Source: Beijerinckiaceae bacterium
Lineage (GTDB): Bacteria; Pseudomonadota; Alphaproteobacteria; Rhizobiales; Beijerinckiaceae
NCBI GenBank assembly: GCA_947454485.1
Contig: CANGJJ010000017.1
Location: forward strand, 1-34,552
Length of the DNA: 34,552 nucleotides
Reading direction: 5' to 3'
The number at the start of each line of letters is the position of its first letter. Positions within the stretch are counted from its first letter, which is position 1. Below are positions 27,464-34,552 of this stretch, piece by piece. The position numbers and the translations under genes are program-made. The notes under the pieces are model-generated. The model saw nothing but the letters and a program-made list of their open reading frames with translations, ran no database searches and was not told the origin of the DNA.

Positions 27464-28971
27464 TGTTCGGCTTCGGCATTCTCTCTGGGCTGATCGTCCT
27501 GCCGCTCATTGGCGCGGCTTTCATCCTTCTGCTGCGCGGTGATGATGAAGCCACCAAGCGCAATGCGCGCTGGGCGGCTTTGATCACCACCTTCGTCACC
27601 TTTGCCCTGTCGATCTATGCCTGGCAGTTGTTCGACACCAAGTCGGCCAGCTTCCAGCTCGTCGAACAGATGGGCTGGGTGAATGCGGGCCTCAGCTACA
27701 AGCTTGGCGTTGACGGCATCTCCATGCCCTTCGTTCTGCTGACGACCTTCCTCATGCCTTTCTGCATCGCGGCCTCCTGGGTCTCGATCTCGAACCGCGT
27801 GAAAGAATATATGGTCGCCTTCCTCGTGCTCGAGACGCTGATGATCGGCGTCTTCTGCGCGCTGGATCTGGTGCTCTTTTATGTCTTCTTCGAAGCCGGC
27901 CTCATTCCGATGTTCCTCATCATCGGTGTGTGGGGTGGCAAGCGTCGCATCTATGCGAGCTTTAAATTCTTCCTCTATACGCTGCTCGGCTCGCTGCTCA
28001 TGCTGCTCGCCATTATGGCGATGTATGGGGTGGCTGGCACGACCGACATCACAACCCTGCTGAAGACGAGCTTCCCGCTCTCCATGCAAAAGTGGCTGTG
28101 GCTGGCCTTCTTCGCCTCTTTCGCGGTGAAGATGCCGATGTGGCCGGTGCACACCTGGCTGCCCGACGCACACGTCGAAGCACCCACCGCAGGCTCGGTC
28201 ATTCTGGCTGGCATTTTGCTGAAGATGGGTGGCTATGGCTTCCTGCGTTTCTCGCTGCCCATGTTCCCCGATGCGTCGCAATATTTTGCGCCGCTGGTGT
28301 GGACCTTGTCTGTTGTCGCCATCATCTACACCTCGCTGGTGGCGATGGTGCAGGAGGATATGAAGAAGCTCATCGCTTACTCCTCCGTGGCGCATATGGG
28401 CTTTGTGACGATGGGCCTGTTTGCGATGAATGCGCAGGGCGTGCAGGGCGCCATCTTCCAGATGGTCTCGCATGGTCTTGTGTCGGGCGCACTCTTCCTG
28501 TGCGTCGGCGTTGTCTATGACCGCATCCATACGCGCGACATCGCTGCCTATGGCGGCCTTGTGCAGCGCATGCCGATCTATGCGGTTGTGTTCATGGTCT
28601 TCACCATGGCCAATGTCGGCCTGCCGGGCACATCGGGCTTTGTGGGTGAGTTCTTGACCCTGCTCGGCGTCTTCAATGCCAATAGCTGGGTGGCGCTCTT
28701 TGCCACGACGGGCGTGATCCTGTCGGCCGCCTATGCGCTCTATCTCTATCGCCGCATCATCTTCGGTGTGTTCGACAAGCCCGCGTTGCAGGGGATCATG
28801 GATCTCGACAAGCGTGAGATTGCGATCCTCGCACCGTTGCTCGTGCTCACCATTTACTATGGCGTGCATCCAGGACCGATCCTGGATGCCTGCGCGGCCT
28901 CTGTCGATCTGCTCGTGAAGAATTACGATGCAGCGCTGGCCGCCACCAAGACCGCCGCGCTTGCGCGTTGA
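27463..28971 (+). CDS. nuoM: NADH-quinone oxidoreductase subunit M
   Basis: NuoM is the middle antiporter-like proton pump. The 502 residues form the standard 14-helix core. Glu144 in [12 protein letters not shown] and Lys223 in [17 protein letters not shown] are the pumping residues known from the family. The loop after the latter ([19 protein letters not shown]) is canonical. Its start overlaps the nuoL stop. The stop is 12 bases before nuoN. Confidence 0.98.
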   Translation: MFGFGILSGLIVLPLIGAAFILLLRGDDEATKRNARWAALITTFVTFALSIYAWQLFDTKSASFQLVEQMGWVNAGLSYKLGVDGISMPFVLLTTFLMPFCIAASWVSISNRVKEYMVAFLVLETLMIGVFCALDLVLFYVFFEAGLIPMFLIIGVWGGKRRIYASFKFFLYTLLGSLLMLLAIMAMYGVAGTTDITTLLKTSFPLSMQKWLWLAFFASFAVKMPMWPVHTWLPDAHVEAPTAGSVILAGILLKMGGYGFLRFSLPMFPDASQYFAPLVWTLSVVAIIYTSLVAMVQEDMKKLIAYSSVAHMGFVTMGLFAMNAQGVQGAIFQMVSHGLVSGALFLCVGVVYDRIHTRDIAAYGGLVQRMPIYAVVFMVFTMANVGLPGTSGFVGEFLTLLGVFNANSWVALFATTGVILSAAYALYLYRRIIFGVFDKPALQGIMDLDKREIAILAPLLVLTIYYGVHPGPILDACAASVDLLVKNYDAALAATKTAALAR

Positions 28972-28983
28972 GGATCAGGCATC

Positions 28984-30420
28984 ATGACTAGTCTCTCCCT
29001 TGCCCTCGCTCATAGCCTGCCCGAAGTCACGCTGGCTTTGGGGGCGCTGTCGCTCTTGATGCTCGGTGTGTTCTTCGCCAAGGATGGCCGCGACTGGATC
29101 ATCAGCGAGCTGGCGATTGTCGTGCTGGGCCTCGCCTTCTTGCAGCTCTTCCTCGGCATCGGTCCGAAGGTGGTTGTGTGGGACGGCGCCTTTGTCGACG
29201 ACACTTATGGGCGCTTCATGAAGGGCCTCGCGCTCATCGGCTCCTTGGTGACCTTGATCCTCTCGATGGATTACATGCGCCGCGAGAAGATCGACCAATT
29301 CGAATTCCCGGTTCTGGTTCTTCTCGCCACGCTTGGCATGTTGATGCTGATCTCGGCGCAAAATCTGATGGCGCTTTATCTTGGCCTCGAACTGATGAGC
29401 CTTGCGCTCTATGTCATCGCGGCCTTCCATCGTGACAATGTGCGCGCTTCCGAAGCTGGCCTGAAATATTTCGCGCTCGGCGCTTTGTCCTCGGGCATGA
29501 TGCTCTATGGCGCATCTTTGCTCTATGGCTTTGCGGGCACGGTGTCCTTCGAGGGACTGGCGGCAGCCATCAAGGGCCATGCGACAGTTGGCGTTGTCTT
29601 CGGCCTTGTCTTCGTCTTGGCAGGCCTTGCGTTCAAAATGTCGGTCGTCCCCTTCCATATGTGGACGCCCGATGTCTATGAAGGCGCACCGACCCCGGTC
29701 ACGGCCTTCTTTGCCTCCGCAGCCAAAATGGCAGCTGTTGCCATCACTGTGCGCATCATCATGACGGCCTTTCCGGGTGTCACAGCGCAGTGGCAACAGA
29801 TCATCATCTTCATCGCCATCCTGTCGATGGCGCTGGGCTCCTTCGCTGCGATTGGCCAGACCAATATCAAGCGACTGATGGCCTATTCCTCCATCGGCCA
29901 TATGGGCTTTGCGTTGGTGGGTCTTGCAGCGGGTACGCAGCAGGGCGTGCAGGGCGTGCTTGTCTATATGGCGATCTATCTCGTCATGACTTTGGGTACT
30001 TTCGCAGGCATTCTGTCGATGCGTGTGGGCGACACTTATGTCGAGAAGATCTCCGATCTCTCCGGCCTTGCGCGCACCAATGGGCCGATGGCCTTTTTCC
30101 TGGCGGCGATGATGCTGTCGCTGGCGGGCATTCCCCCGCTCGCGGGCTTCTTTGCCAAATGGTATGTCTTCAACGCAGCCATTCAGGCCAATCTCTATCC
30201 GCTCGCTGTCATCGGCGTTCTGTCGAGCGTTGTGGCCTGCTTCTATTATCTGCGCATCGTGAAGGTGATGTATTTCGATGAGGCGGCCGCAAAATTCGCG
30301 CGCCCGAGCATGGCCGTGTCGGCTGTTCTCATGTTCGCCAGCCTGCTTATCGTGTTCTTCGCCTTCTGGCCTGCGCCGCTTGATGCGGCCGCCGCAGCTG
30401 CAGCGAAGTCGCTGTTCTGA
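28984..30420 (+). CDS. nuoN: NADH-quinone oxidoreductase subunit N
   Basis: NuoN is the proximal antiporter-like pump. The 478 residues keep the family features: LYLGLELMSLALYVIA with its Glu, Lys218 in AFKMSVVPFHMWTPDVYEG, and the SSIGHMGF segment. The C-terminus ends in an Ala-rich stretch. It is the last nuo gene. The next gene on the same strand, birA, follows within about 60 bases or less, so the transcript probably continues. Confidence 0.98.
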   Translation: MTSLSLALAHSLPEVTLALGALSLLMLGVFFAKDGRDWIISELAIVVLGLAFLQLFLGIGPKVVVWDGAFVDDTYGRFMKGLALIGSLVTLILSMDYMRREKIDQFEFPVLVLLATLGMLMLISAQNLMALYLGLELMSLALYVIAAFHRDNVRASEAGLKYFALGALSSGMMLYGASLLYGFAGTVSFEGLAAAIKGHATVGVVFGLVFVLAGLAFKMSVVPFHMWTPDVYEGAPTPVTAFFASAAKMAAVAITVRIIMTAFPGVTAQWQQIIIFIAILSMALGSFAAIGQTNIKRLMAYSSIGHMGFALVGLAAGTQQGVQGVLVYMAIYLVMTLGTFAGILSMRVGDTYVEKISDLSGLARTNGPMAFFLAAMMLSLAGIPPLAGFFAKWYVFNAAIQANLYPLAVIGVLSSVVACFYYLRIVKVMYFDEAAAKFARPSMAVSAVLMFASLLIVFFAFWPAPLDAAAAAAAKSLF

Positions 30421-30476
30421 GCGGGAGCTTACCACGTTCTGCGCCCCCGCCGGGCTACCGGTGGGAAGCGCATACA

Positions 30477-31196
30477 GTGCTTGGCTCGACCAATGATGAG
30501 GCCATGGCACGCGCGCGCAGCGGTGATCCGGGCCATCTATGGATCACCGCGCAAGAACAGACCTCAGGCAAGGGCCGCCTTGGCCGCCAATGGGTTTCTG
30601 CGCCCGGCAATCTCTACGCCAGCCTTCTCCTGATTGATCCAGCCCCGCCTGCCTTTGCACCTCGCCTTGGCTTTGTTGCGGGCCTTGCCCTCGCGCGCAC
30701 ACTTGCACCTTTGCTGGGCGATGCGGTTCGTCTCAAATGGCCCAATGATGCTGTGGTTGAGGGCGCGAAGATTGCGGGCATTTTGCTGGAAGCGACACAG
30801 ACCAGCGATGCGCGGCTCGCCTGCGTGATCGGCATTGGCATCAATTGCGCGCATCATCCGCGCGATCTCCCCTATGCGGCAACCGATCTTGCAAGCTTGG
30901 GCATTTCCACCCGCGCCGAGGATGTCTTTGCATCGCTGGCGCGTGAACTCGCTTTGGTGCTCGAGATCTTCGATGAAGGTCGGGGCTTTGGCGCTATTCG
31001 CGCGGCTTGGTTGGGCTATGCCGCAGGCCTTGGCGAGCCTATTCGCGTGTTACGGGCTGGACAGTCTCTCGAAGGCTTGTTCAATGGACTGGATGCAAAT
31101 GGCCGGTTGTTGCTGCAAACCCAAGAGGGCCTGCAGACCATAGATGCAGGCGATGTTTTTTTGGGGCCGAGTGCCCGCAACCCTCAGGATCAATAA
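30477..31196 (+). CDS. birA: Biotin--[acetyl-CoA-carboxylase] ligase (catalytic type, no HTH domain)
   Basis: This protein attaches biotin to carboxylase carrier domains. The biotinyl-AMP loop GKGRLGRQW (31-39), KWPND (87-91) and the catalytic Lys98 in KIAGILLE are present, and the C-terminal SH3-like cap follows. There is no N-terminal DNA-binding domain, so it is a monofunctional ligase. The start is uncertain. GTG at 30477 has GGGAAG eight bases upstream, but typical ligases have one more conserved strand, and the in-frame codons before the GTG encode exactly that (GYRWEAHTV). No ATG, GTG or TTG exists in that upstream stretch; only CTG at 30417 does. The stop overlaps the RNase J start by one base. 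Confidence 0.9.
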   Translation: MLGSTNDEAMARARSGDPGHLWITAQEQTSGKGRLGRQWVSAPGNLYASLLLIDPAPPAFAPRLGFVAGLALARTLAPLLGDAVRLKWPNDAVVEGAKIAGILLEATQTSDARLACVIGIGINCAHHPRDLPYAATDLASLGISTRAEDVFASLARELALVLEIFDEGRGFGAIRAAWLGYAAGLGEPIRVLRAGQSLEGLFNGLDANGRLLLQTQEGLQTIDAGDVFLGPSARNPQDQ

Positions 31197-32866
31197 TGGC
31201 AAGCACCAGCGACGAACTCGTTTTCGTACCGCTCGGCGGTCTTGGCGAAATCGGCATGAATGCCTCGCTCTATGGCTTTGGCCCTCCGGGCAAACGCAAA
31301 TGGATCATGATCGACTTGGGCCTTGCCTTTGCAGGCCCTGATCTTCCCGGCGTTGATTTGCTGCTGCCCGACATCGGCTTCATTGAGCGGATGCGCAACG
31401 ATCTTCTGGGTCTCATCATCACTCATGCGCATGAAGATCATATCGGCGCTGTTGCTGATTTGTGGCCGCGCGTGAAATGCCCCGTCTATGCCACGCGCTT
31501 TGCTGCGTCTTTGCTGGAGACGCGCCGCTTGTCAGAGCCGGGCGCACCTGAAGTGCCGCTACATGTTGTTGCGCAAGGATCGCGCATTGAGCTTGGACCT
31601 TTCTCGGTCGAGTTTGTGCCGGTGTCTCACTCCGTGCCGGAGAGCAATGCGCTCGCCATTCGCACGCCCGCCGGTCTTGTCATGCATACGGGCGACTGGA
31701 AGCGCGATCCCACCCCCGTCATCGGTCTGCCGACAGATGAGAAGCGTCTGCGCGAAATCGGCGATGAGGGCGTGCTCGCCCTTGTGTGCGATTCCACCAA
31801 TATCATGCGCGAAGGCGAGAGCCCGTCAGAGGCCGAAGTCGCGATTGGTTTGCGTGATGTCATCATGCAGGCCAAAGGCCGCGTTGTGGTCACAACCTTC
31901 GCCTCCAATGTCGCGCGTCTGCGTTCTGTGGCAGAAGCTGCTTTGGCTTGCGGGCGTACGGTCGTCACGGTTGGCCGCGCGATGGAGCGCACCATTATGG
32001 TGGGCCGCGAGATCGGTTATTTTGAGGGCATTCCGCCTTTCTTGTCTGCGCAGGCCTATTCGGCTTTGTCGCGCGACAAGATCGTTATTCTGGCAACCGG
32101 CAGTCAGGGCGAGTCGCGCGCAGCGCTCGCGCGTATTGCTGAGGGCGAACATCCCGAAGTGAAGCTTGATAGCAAAGATACGGTGATCTTCTCCTCGCGC
32201 ACCATTCCGGGCAATGAGCGCGAAGTGGCCTCCGTCATCAATGGTCTTGTGATGCAAGGCGTGAAGGTCATCACCGATCGTGACGCGCCCATCCATGCGT
32301 CGGGCCATCCGCGTCGCGGCGAAGTCGCGCAGATGTATGATTGGATCAGGCCGCAGATTGCCGTGCCTGCTCATGGCGAGCCGCTGCATCTGGCGACCCA
32401 TGCAGAATTTGCGCGCGAACGTGGTGTGCCGCATGTCTTCACCCTGCGCAATGGCGCGATGTTGGCACTCGGCCCCGGCAAGCCCGGCATTGTGGATGAA
32501 GTGCCCCATGGCCGCTTGATGAAGGATGGCGACATCGTTCTGCGCCCGGATGATGAGGCGGTGAAGACGCGCGTTCGTCTTGCCTTCGCTGGCGTCATTT
32601 CGGTTGGCATTGCGATTAGCTCGAAGGGTGATCTGGCTGGTGATCCTGATGTGGTCATCGCGGGCCTGCCTGCCCGGACCAAAGACGGCAAGGCGATGGA
32701 CCGTCTGGTGGATGAGGCTGTCTTCTCGGTCCTCGACAGCCTGCCGCGCGCGGTGCGCCGCGATCCAGATGCGACCTCTGTCGCAGTTGAACGTGGTGTG
32801 CGCAACACGGTACGCTCGGTCTGGGGCAAGCGCCCGACAGTTCACGTCTTGGTGATGGTCGTCTAG
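31196..32866 (+). CDS. rnj: Ribonuclease J
   Basis: RNase J is a metallo-beta-lactamase/beta-CASP ribonuclease with 5' exonuclease and endonuclease action in RNA maturation and decay. The zinc motif HAHEDH (77-82) is complete. Later come SHSVPES, HTGDWK and the beta-CASP motifs, including TGSQGE and PIHASGHPRRGE. The 556-residue length is standard. The ATG at 31196 overlaps the birA stop (TAATG), while a longer frame from 31007 would run inside birA. Placement after birA in a nuo-led operon is common in this bacterial order. Confidence 0.96.
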   Translation: MASTSDELVFVPLGGLGEIGMNASLYGFGPPGKRKWIMIDLGLAFAGPDLPGVDLLLPDIGFIERMRNDLLGLIITHAHEDHIGAVADLWPRVKCPVYATRFAASLLETRRLSEPGAPEVPLHVVAQGSRIELGPFSVEFVPVSHSVPESNALAIRTPAGLVMHTGDWKRDPTPVIGLPTDEKRLREIGDEGVLALVCDSTNIMREGESPSEAEVAIGLRDVIMQAKGRVVVTTFASNVARLRSVAEAALACGRTVVTVGRAMERTIMVGREIGYFEGIPPFLSAQAYSALSRDKIVILATGSQGESRAALARIAEGEHPEVKLDSKDTVIFSSRTIPGNEREVASVINGLVMQGVKVITDRDAPIHASGHPRRGEVAQMYDWIRPQIAVPAHGEPLHLATHAEFARERGVPHVFTLRNGAMLALGPGKPGIVDEVPHGRLMKDGDIVLRPDDEAVKTRVRLAFAGVISVGIAISSKGDLAGDPDVVIAGLPARTKDGKAMDRLVDEAVFSVLDSLPRAVRRDPDATSVAVERGVRNTVRSVWGKRPTVHVLVMVV

Positions 32867-32877
32867 GGAGATCGAGA

Positions 32878-33282
32878 ATGATCGGGCGTCTCAATCATGT
32901 TGCAATTGCGGTGAGGGATCTCAAAAGCGCGACAGCCCTCTATCGCGATACGCTGGGCGCCAAGGTGTCTGAGCCTTTGCCGCAGCCCGCACATGGTGTG
33001 ACGGTCGTCTTCATCGAACTGCCCAATACGAAGATTGAGCTGCTTGAGCCGCTGGGTGAGGGCTCGCCCATTGGCAAATTTCTTGAGCGCAATGCAGATG
33101 GTGGCATGCATCATATCTGCTATGAGGTGGATGATATTCTTGCCGCGCGTGACAAGCTCAAAGCGGGTGGTGCACGGGTGCTGGGCGATGGCGAGCCGAA
33201 GATTGGCGCCCATGGCAAGCCGGTGCTCTTCCTTCACCCGAAGGATTTCAACGGCACGCTCATTGAACTCGAACAGGTCTGA
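32878..33282 (+). CDS. mce: Methylmalonyl-CoA epimerase
   Basis: This VOC-fold enzyme converts (S)- to (R)-methylmalonyl-CoA in propionyl-CoA use. The 134 residues have the metal ligand His7 in LNHVAIAV, the second-half GGMHHICYEVDD (His78/79) and Glu130 near the end (LIELEQV). The GAHGKPVLFLHPKDFNGTL block is diagnostic for the epimerase. It follows rnj after 11 bases with GGGAGA upstream of its ATG, so it is in the same run of genes. Confidence 0.95.
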   Translation: MIGRLNHVAIAVRDLKSATALYRDTLGAKVSEPLPQPAHGVTVVFIELPNTKIELLEPLGEGSPIGKFLERNADGGMHHICYEVDDILAARDKLKAGGARVLGDGEPKIGAHGKPVLFLHPKDFNGTLIELEQV

Positions 33283-33296
33283 GCAGGAGCTCTTGC

Positions 33297-33518
33297 ATGA
33301 CAACGCCGATGGGTATCGCGATCTTCCTCACCATGTGGTGGATCGTTCTGTTTGCTGTGCTGCCCCTTGGCGTACGCTCGCAGCATGAAGATCAGGACTA
33401 TGTGCAGGGCACCGACCCCGGCGCGCCTGTGGCCCCCAAACTGGTGATGAAGGCGGTTGTCACCACCCTCATCACATCAGTGCTCTTTGCGGGCCTCTGG
33501 TATTATATGGACCACTGA
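33297..33518 (+). CDS. DUF1467 family membrane protein
   Basis: This 73-residue protein has two membrane helices (about 5-25 and 52-70) and the family pattern WWIVLFAVLPLGVRSQHE with an acidic loop. DUF1467 proteins are restricted to alphaproteobacteria and commonly follow mce; their function is unknown. GCAGGAG precedes the ATG. The stop ends exactly where the ubiX stop begins on the other strand, with no spacer and no terminator hairpin. Confidence 0.9.
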   Translation: MTTPMGIAIFLTMWWIVLFAVLPLGVRSQHEDQDYVQGTDPGAPVAPKLVMKAVVTTLITSVLFAGLWYYMDH

Positions 33519-34112
33519 TTAGTCGTCAGTCTTCCAGCGGCGCGCGGCGCCAACATCAATGTCGAACAGGTCGAGCATGCGGCCAACCGTGTGGTCGACA
33601 ATGTCTTCCAGCGACTTTGGACGATTGTAGAAGGCCGGCACGATCGGGCAGATCACCGAGCCCATATCCGAGAGCTGCAGCATGGTGCGCAGATGGCCCG
33701 AATGAAGCGGCGTCTCGCGCACGCCCAGCACCAAGCGACGACGCTCCTTGAGCACCACATCGGCCGCGCGGCTCATCAATGAACCGGTGACGCCAGTCGC
33801 GATCTCGCTCATCGTGCGCACCGAGCAAGGCACAATGATCATGCCGAGCGTTGGGAACGAGCCAGAGGAAATCGACGCGCCGATATTGATCATGGCGTGA
33901 TGGTGGTCGGCCATCTCGCGCAGATCTTTGATCGTGTAATCGCATTCATAAGCCAGCGTCATTTCAGCGGCTTTGGACACGATGAGATGGGTCTCGACAT
34001 CGGCCGCGCGCAAAAGCTGCAAGGCGCGGATGCCATAGATGATGCCCGAGGCGCCGCTGATGCCGACGATAATGCGCTTGCGGGCGCTGCTGCTGCTGCT
34101 CACCAGTGTCAC
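33519..34112 (-). CDS. ubiX: Flavin prenyltransferase UbiX
   Basis: UbiX makes prenylated FMN, the cofactor of UbiD decarboxylases, used in ubiquinone synthesis and in some aromatic decarboxylations. The 197 residues show the FMN-binding GISGASGIIYG (18-28), the SVRTMSEIATG segment and the C-terminal RETPLHSGH and PAFYNRP motifs. A short serine run stands before the fold (residues 5-9). Its start overlaps the stop of the upstream TIGR02444 gene by four bases (ATGA), so the two are coupled. No ubiD is in the window. Confidence 0.95.
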   Translation of the reverse strand: MTLVSSSSSARKRIIVGISGASGIIYGIRALQLLRAADVETHLIVSKAAEMTLAYECDYTIKDLREMADHHHAMINIGASISSGSFPTLGMIIVPCSVRTMSEIATGVTGSLMSRAADVVLKERRRLVLGVRETPLHSGHLRTMLQLSDMGSVICPIVPAFYNRPKSLEDIVDHTVGRMLDLFDIDVGAARRWKTDD

Positions 34113-34552
34113 TCCATGATGCTGTTAAAAGCGCTGAGCAGTGCGGAGACCGCTGCAGCGTCGAAAGTCGTCTTCAGGGCCTGCTCATAGGCCCGCACAT
34201 TGGCGGGGCCAGCCTGGGCCGGGGCGCAGGCTTGACCAAGATTGGCGGCGGGCCAGAGGGCAAAGAGGGTCTCCTGCTGGAGGCGCTCGGATTCGAGCTC
34301 CACGGCTTTCACCCTCTTGCGCAGCTCCTCGATCCCGGCGGCCTCAAAGCCCGCAGGGAGATCCTTGAGGTAACGACGTACACCGCGCAGGGGCACGACC
34401 GCCGAAACCTTCCAAGGATCAATGGAGGCCATGATTCGGGCCATGTCGTCTGGGGTCAGCTGGCGGCCCTCAGATGCGACATAAAGCGCAAAAAGAAAAA
34501 CATTCACGTCCACACCCGACCCATCCTGCAGGGTCAGGCAGGCCGGAGGAAC
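34109..34552 (-). CDS. TIGR02444 (DUF2390) family protein, 5' end cut off by the window
   Basis: The frame is open to the right edge, so only the 147 C-terminal residues are visible. A GTG at 34513 could be taken as start, but the codons before it read ACLTLQDGSGVDVNVFLFAL, which is the conserved N-terminal block of the family, so the gene continues outside. The protein is helical, with the PLRGVRRYLK and RKRVKAVELESERLQQ helices typical of TIGR02444. The function is unknown. It overlaps the ubiX start by four bases, and cotranscription with ubiX is expected. Confidence 0.88.
   Translation of the reverse strand, partial: VPPACLTLQDGSGVDVNVFLFALYVASEGRQLTPDDMARIMASIDPWKVSAVVPLRGVRRYLKDLPAGFEAAGIEELRKRVKAVELESERLQQETLFALWPAANLGQACAPAQAGPANVRAYEQALKTTFDAAAVSALLSAFNSIME

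Noticed and set aside
27394-30510. Two minus-strand frames of about 500 codons
   Set aside because: They are antisense to nuoM and nuoN and have a His/Arg/Glu-rich shadow composition.
34071-34100. CTG/GCT triplet repeat at the ubiX start
   Set aside because: It only encodes a short serine run before the fold and is too short to suggest a variable tract.

Overview
The window looks like a chromosome segment of an alphaproteobacterium, most likely Hyphomicrobiales (Rhizobiales); I cannot fix the family. The reasons are the high GC content, a nuo operon with separate nuoC and nuoD, the downstream order nuoN-birA-rnj-mce-DUF1467, a TIGR02444 gene next to ubiX, and the style of the cold-shock and tRNA-Asp genes.

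Left part (1 to about 7460), a defence module. A type I restriction-modification operon enters from the left edge: the end of hsdS, an unrecognised 522-residue protein with a coiled coil, hsdR, and a small 162-residue protein. The hsdM gene is presumably outside the window. After a decayed-looking stretch (6385-6848) comes a GIY-YIG (T5orf172/MUG113-type) protein with a RAMA-like C-terminus. This part is visibly richer in A/T than the rest and is probably acquired.

Middle part (about 7470 to 15530), mixed metabolic and accessory genes. A Tat-exported amidohydrolase, an LprI-like periplasmic protein and a VOC protein lie on the minus strand. Two consecutive class II aldolase/adducin enzymes lie on the plus strand. 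A carboxymuconolactone-decarboxylase-like protein and aroE follow on the minus strand. The enzyme families fit the breakdown of a carboxylated aromatic or ring-fission product, but the substrate is not visible. Then come a secreted ClpP-fold protein, cspA with its terminator, tRNA-Asp(GTC) and a split chromate transporter.

Right part (about 15530 to 33518), respiration. A complete 14-gene complex I operon (nuoA to nuoN) is tightly packed. Two extra genes for small two-helix membrane proteins sit between nuoD and nuoE and between nuoH and nuoI. The run continues without a real gap into birA, RNase J, methylmalonyl-CoA epimerase and a DUF1467 membrane protein. A 60-72 base inverted-repeat element lies before nuoA, and a strong hairpin separates nuoB from nuoC. 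The peripheral arm (NuoB, C, D, E, F, G, I) oxidises NADH and passes electrons through FMN and Fe-S clusters to quinone. The membrane arm (NuoA, H, J, K, L, M, N) pumps protons. On the opposite strand, ubiX (flavin prenylation, usually for ubiquinone synthesis) and a TIGR02444 gene cut by the right edge converge on the end of the run.

The best candidates for something undescribed are the two accessory proteins in the type I restriction operon (1098-2666 and 5896-6384), the two small proteins embedded in the complex I operon, and the structured element upstream of nuoA.
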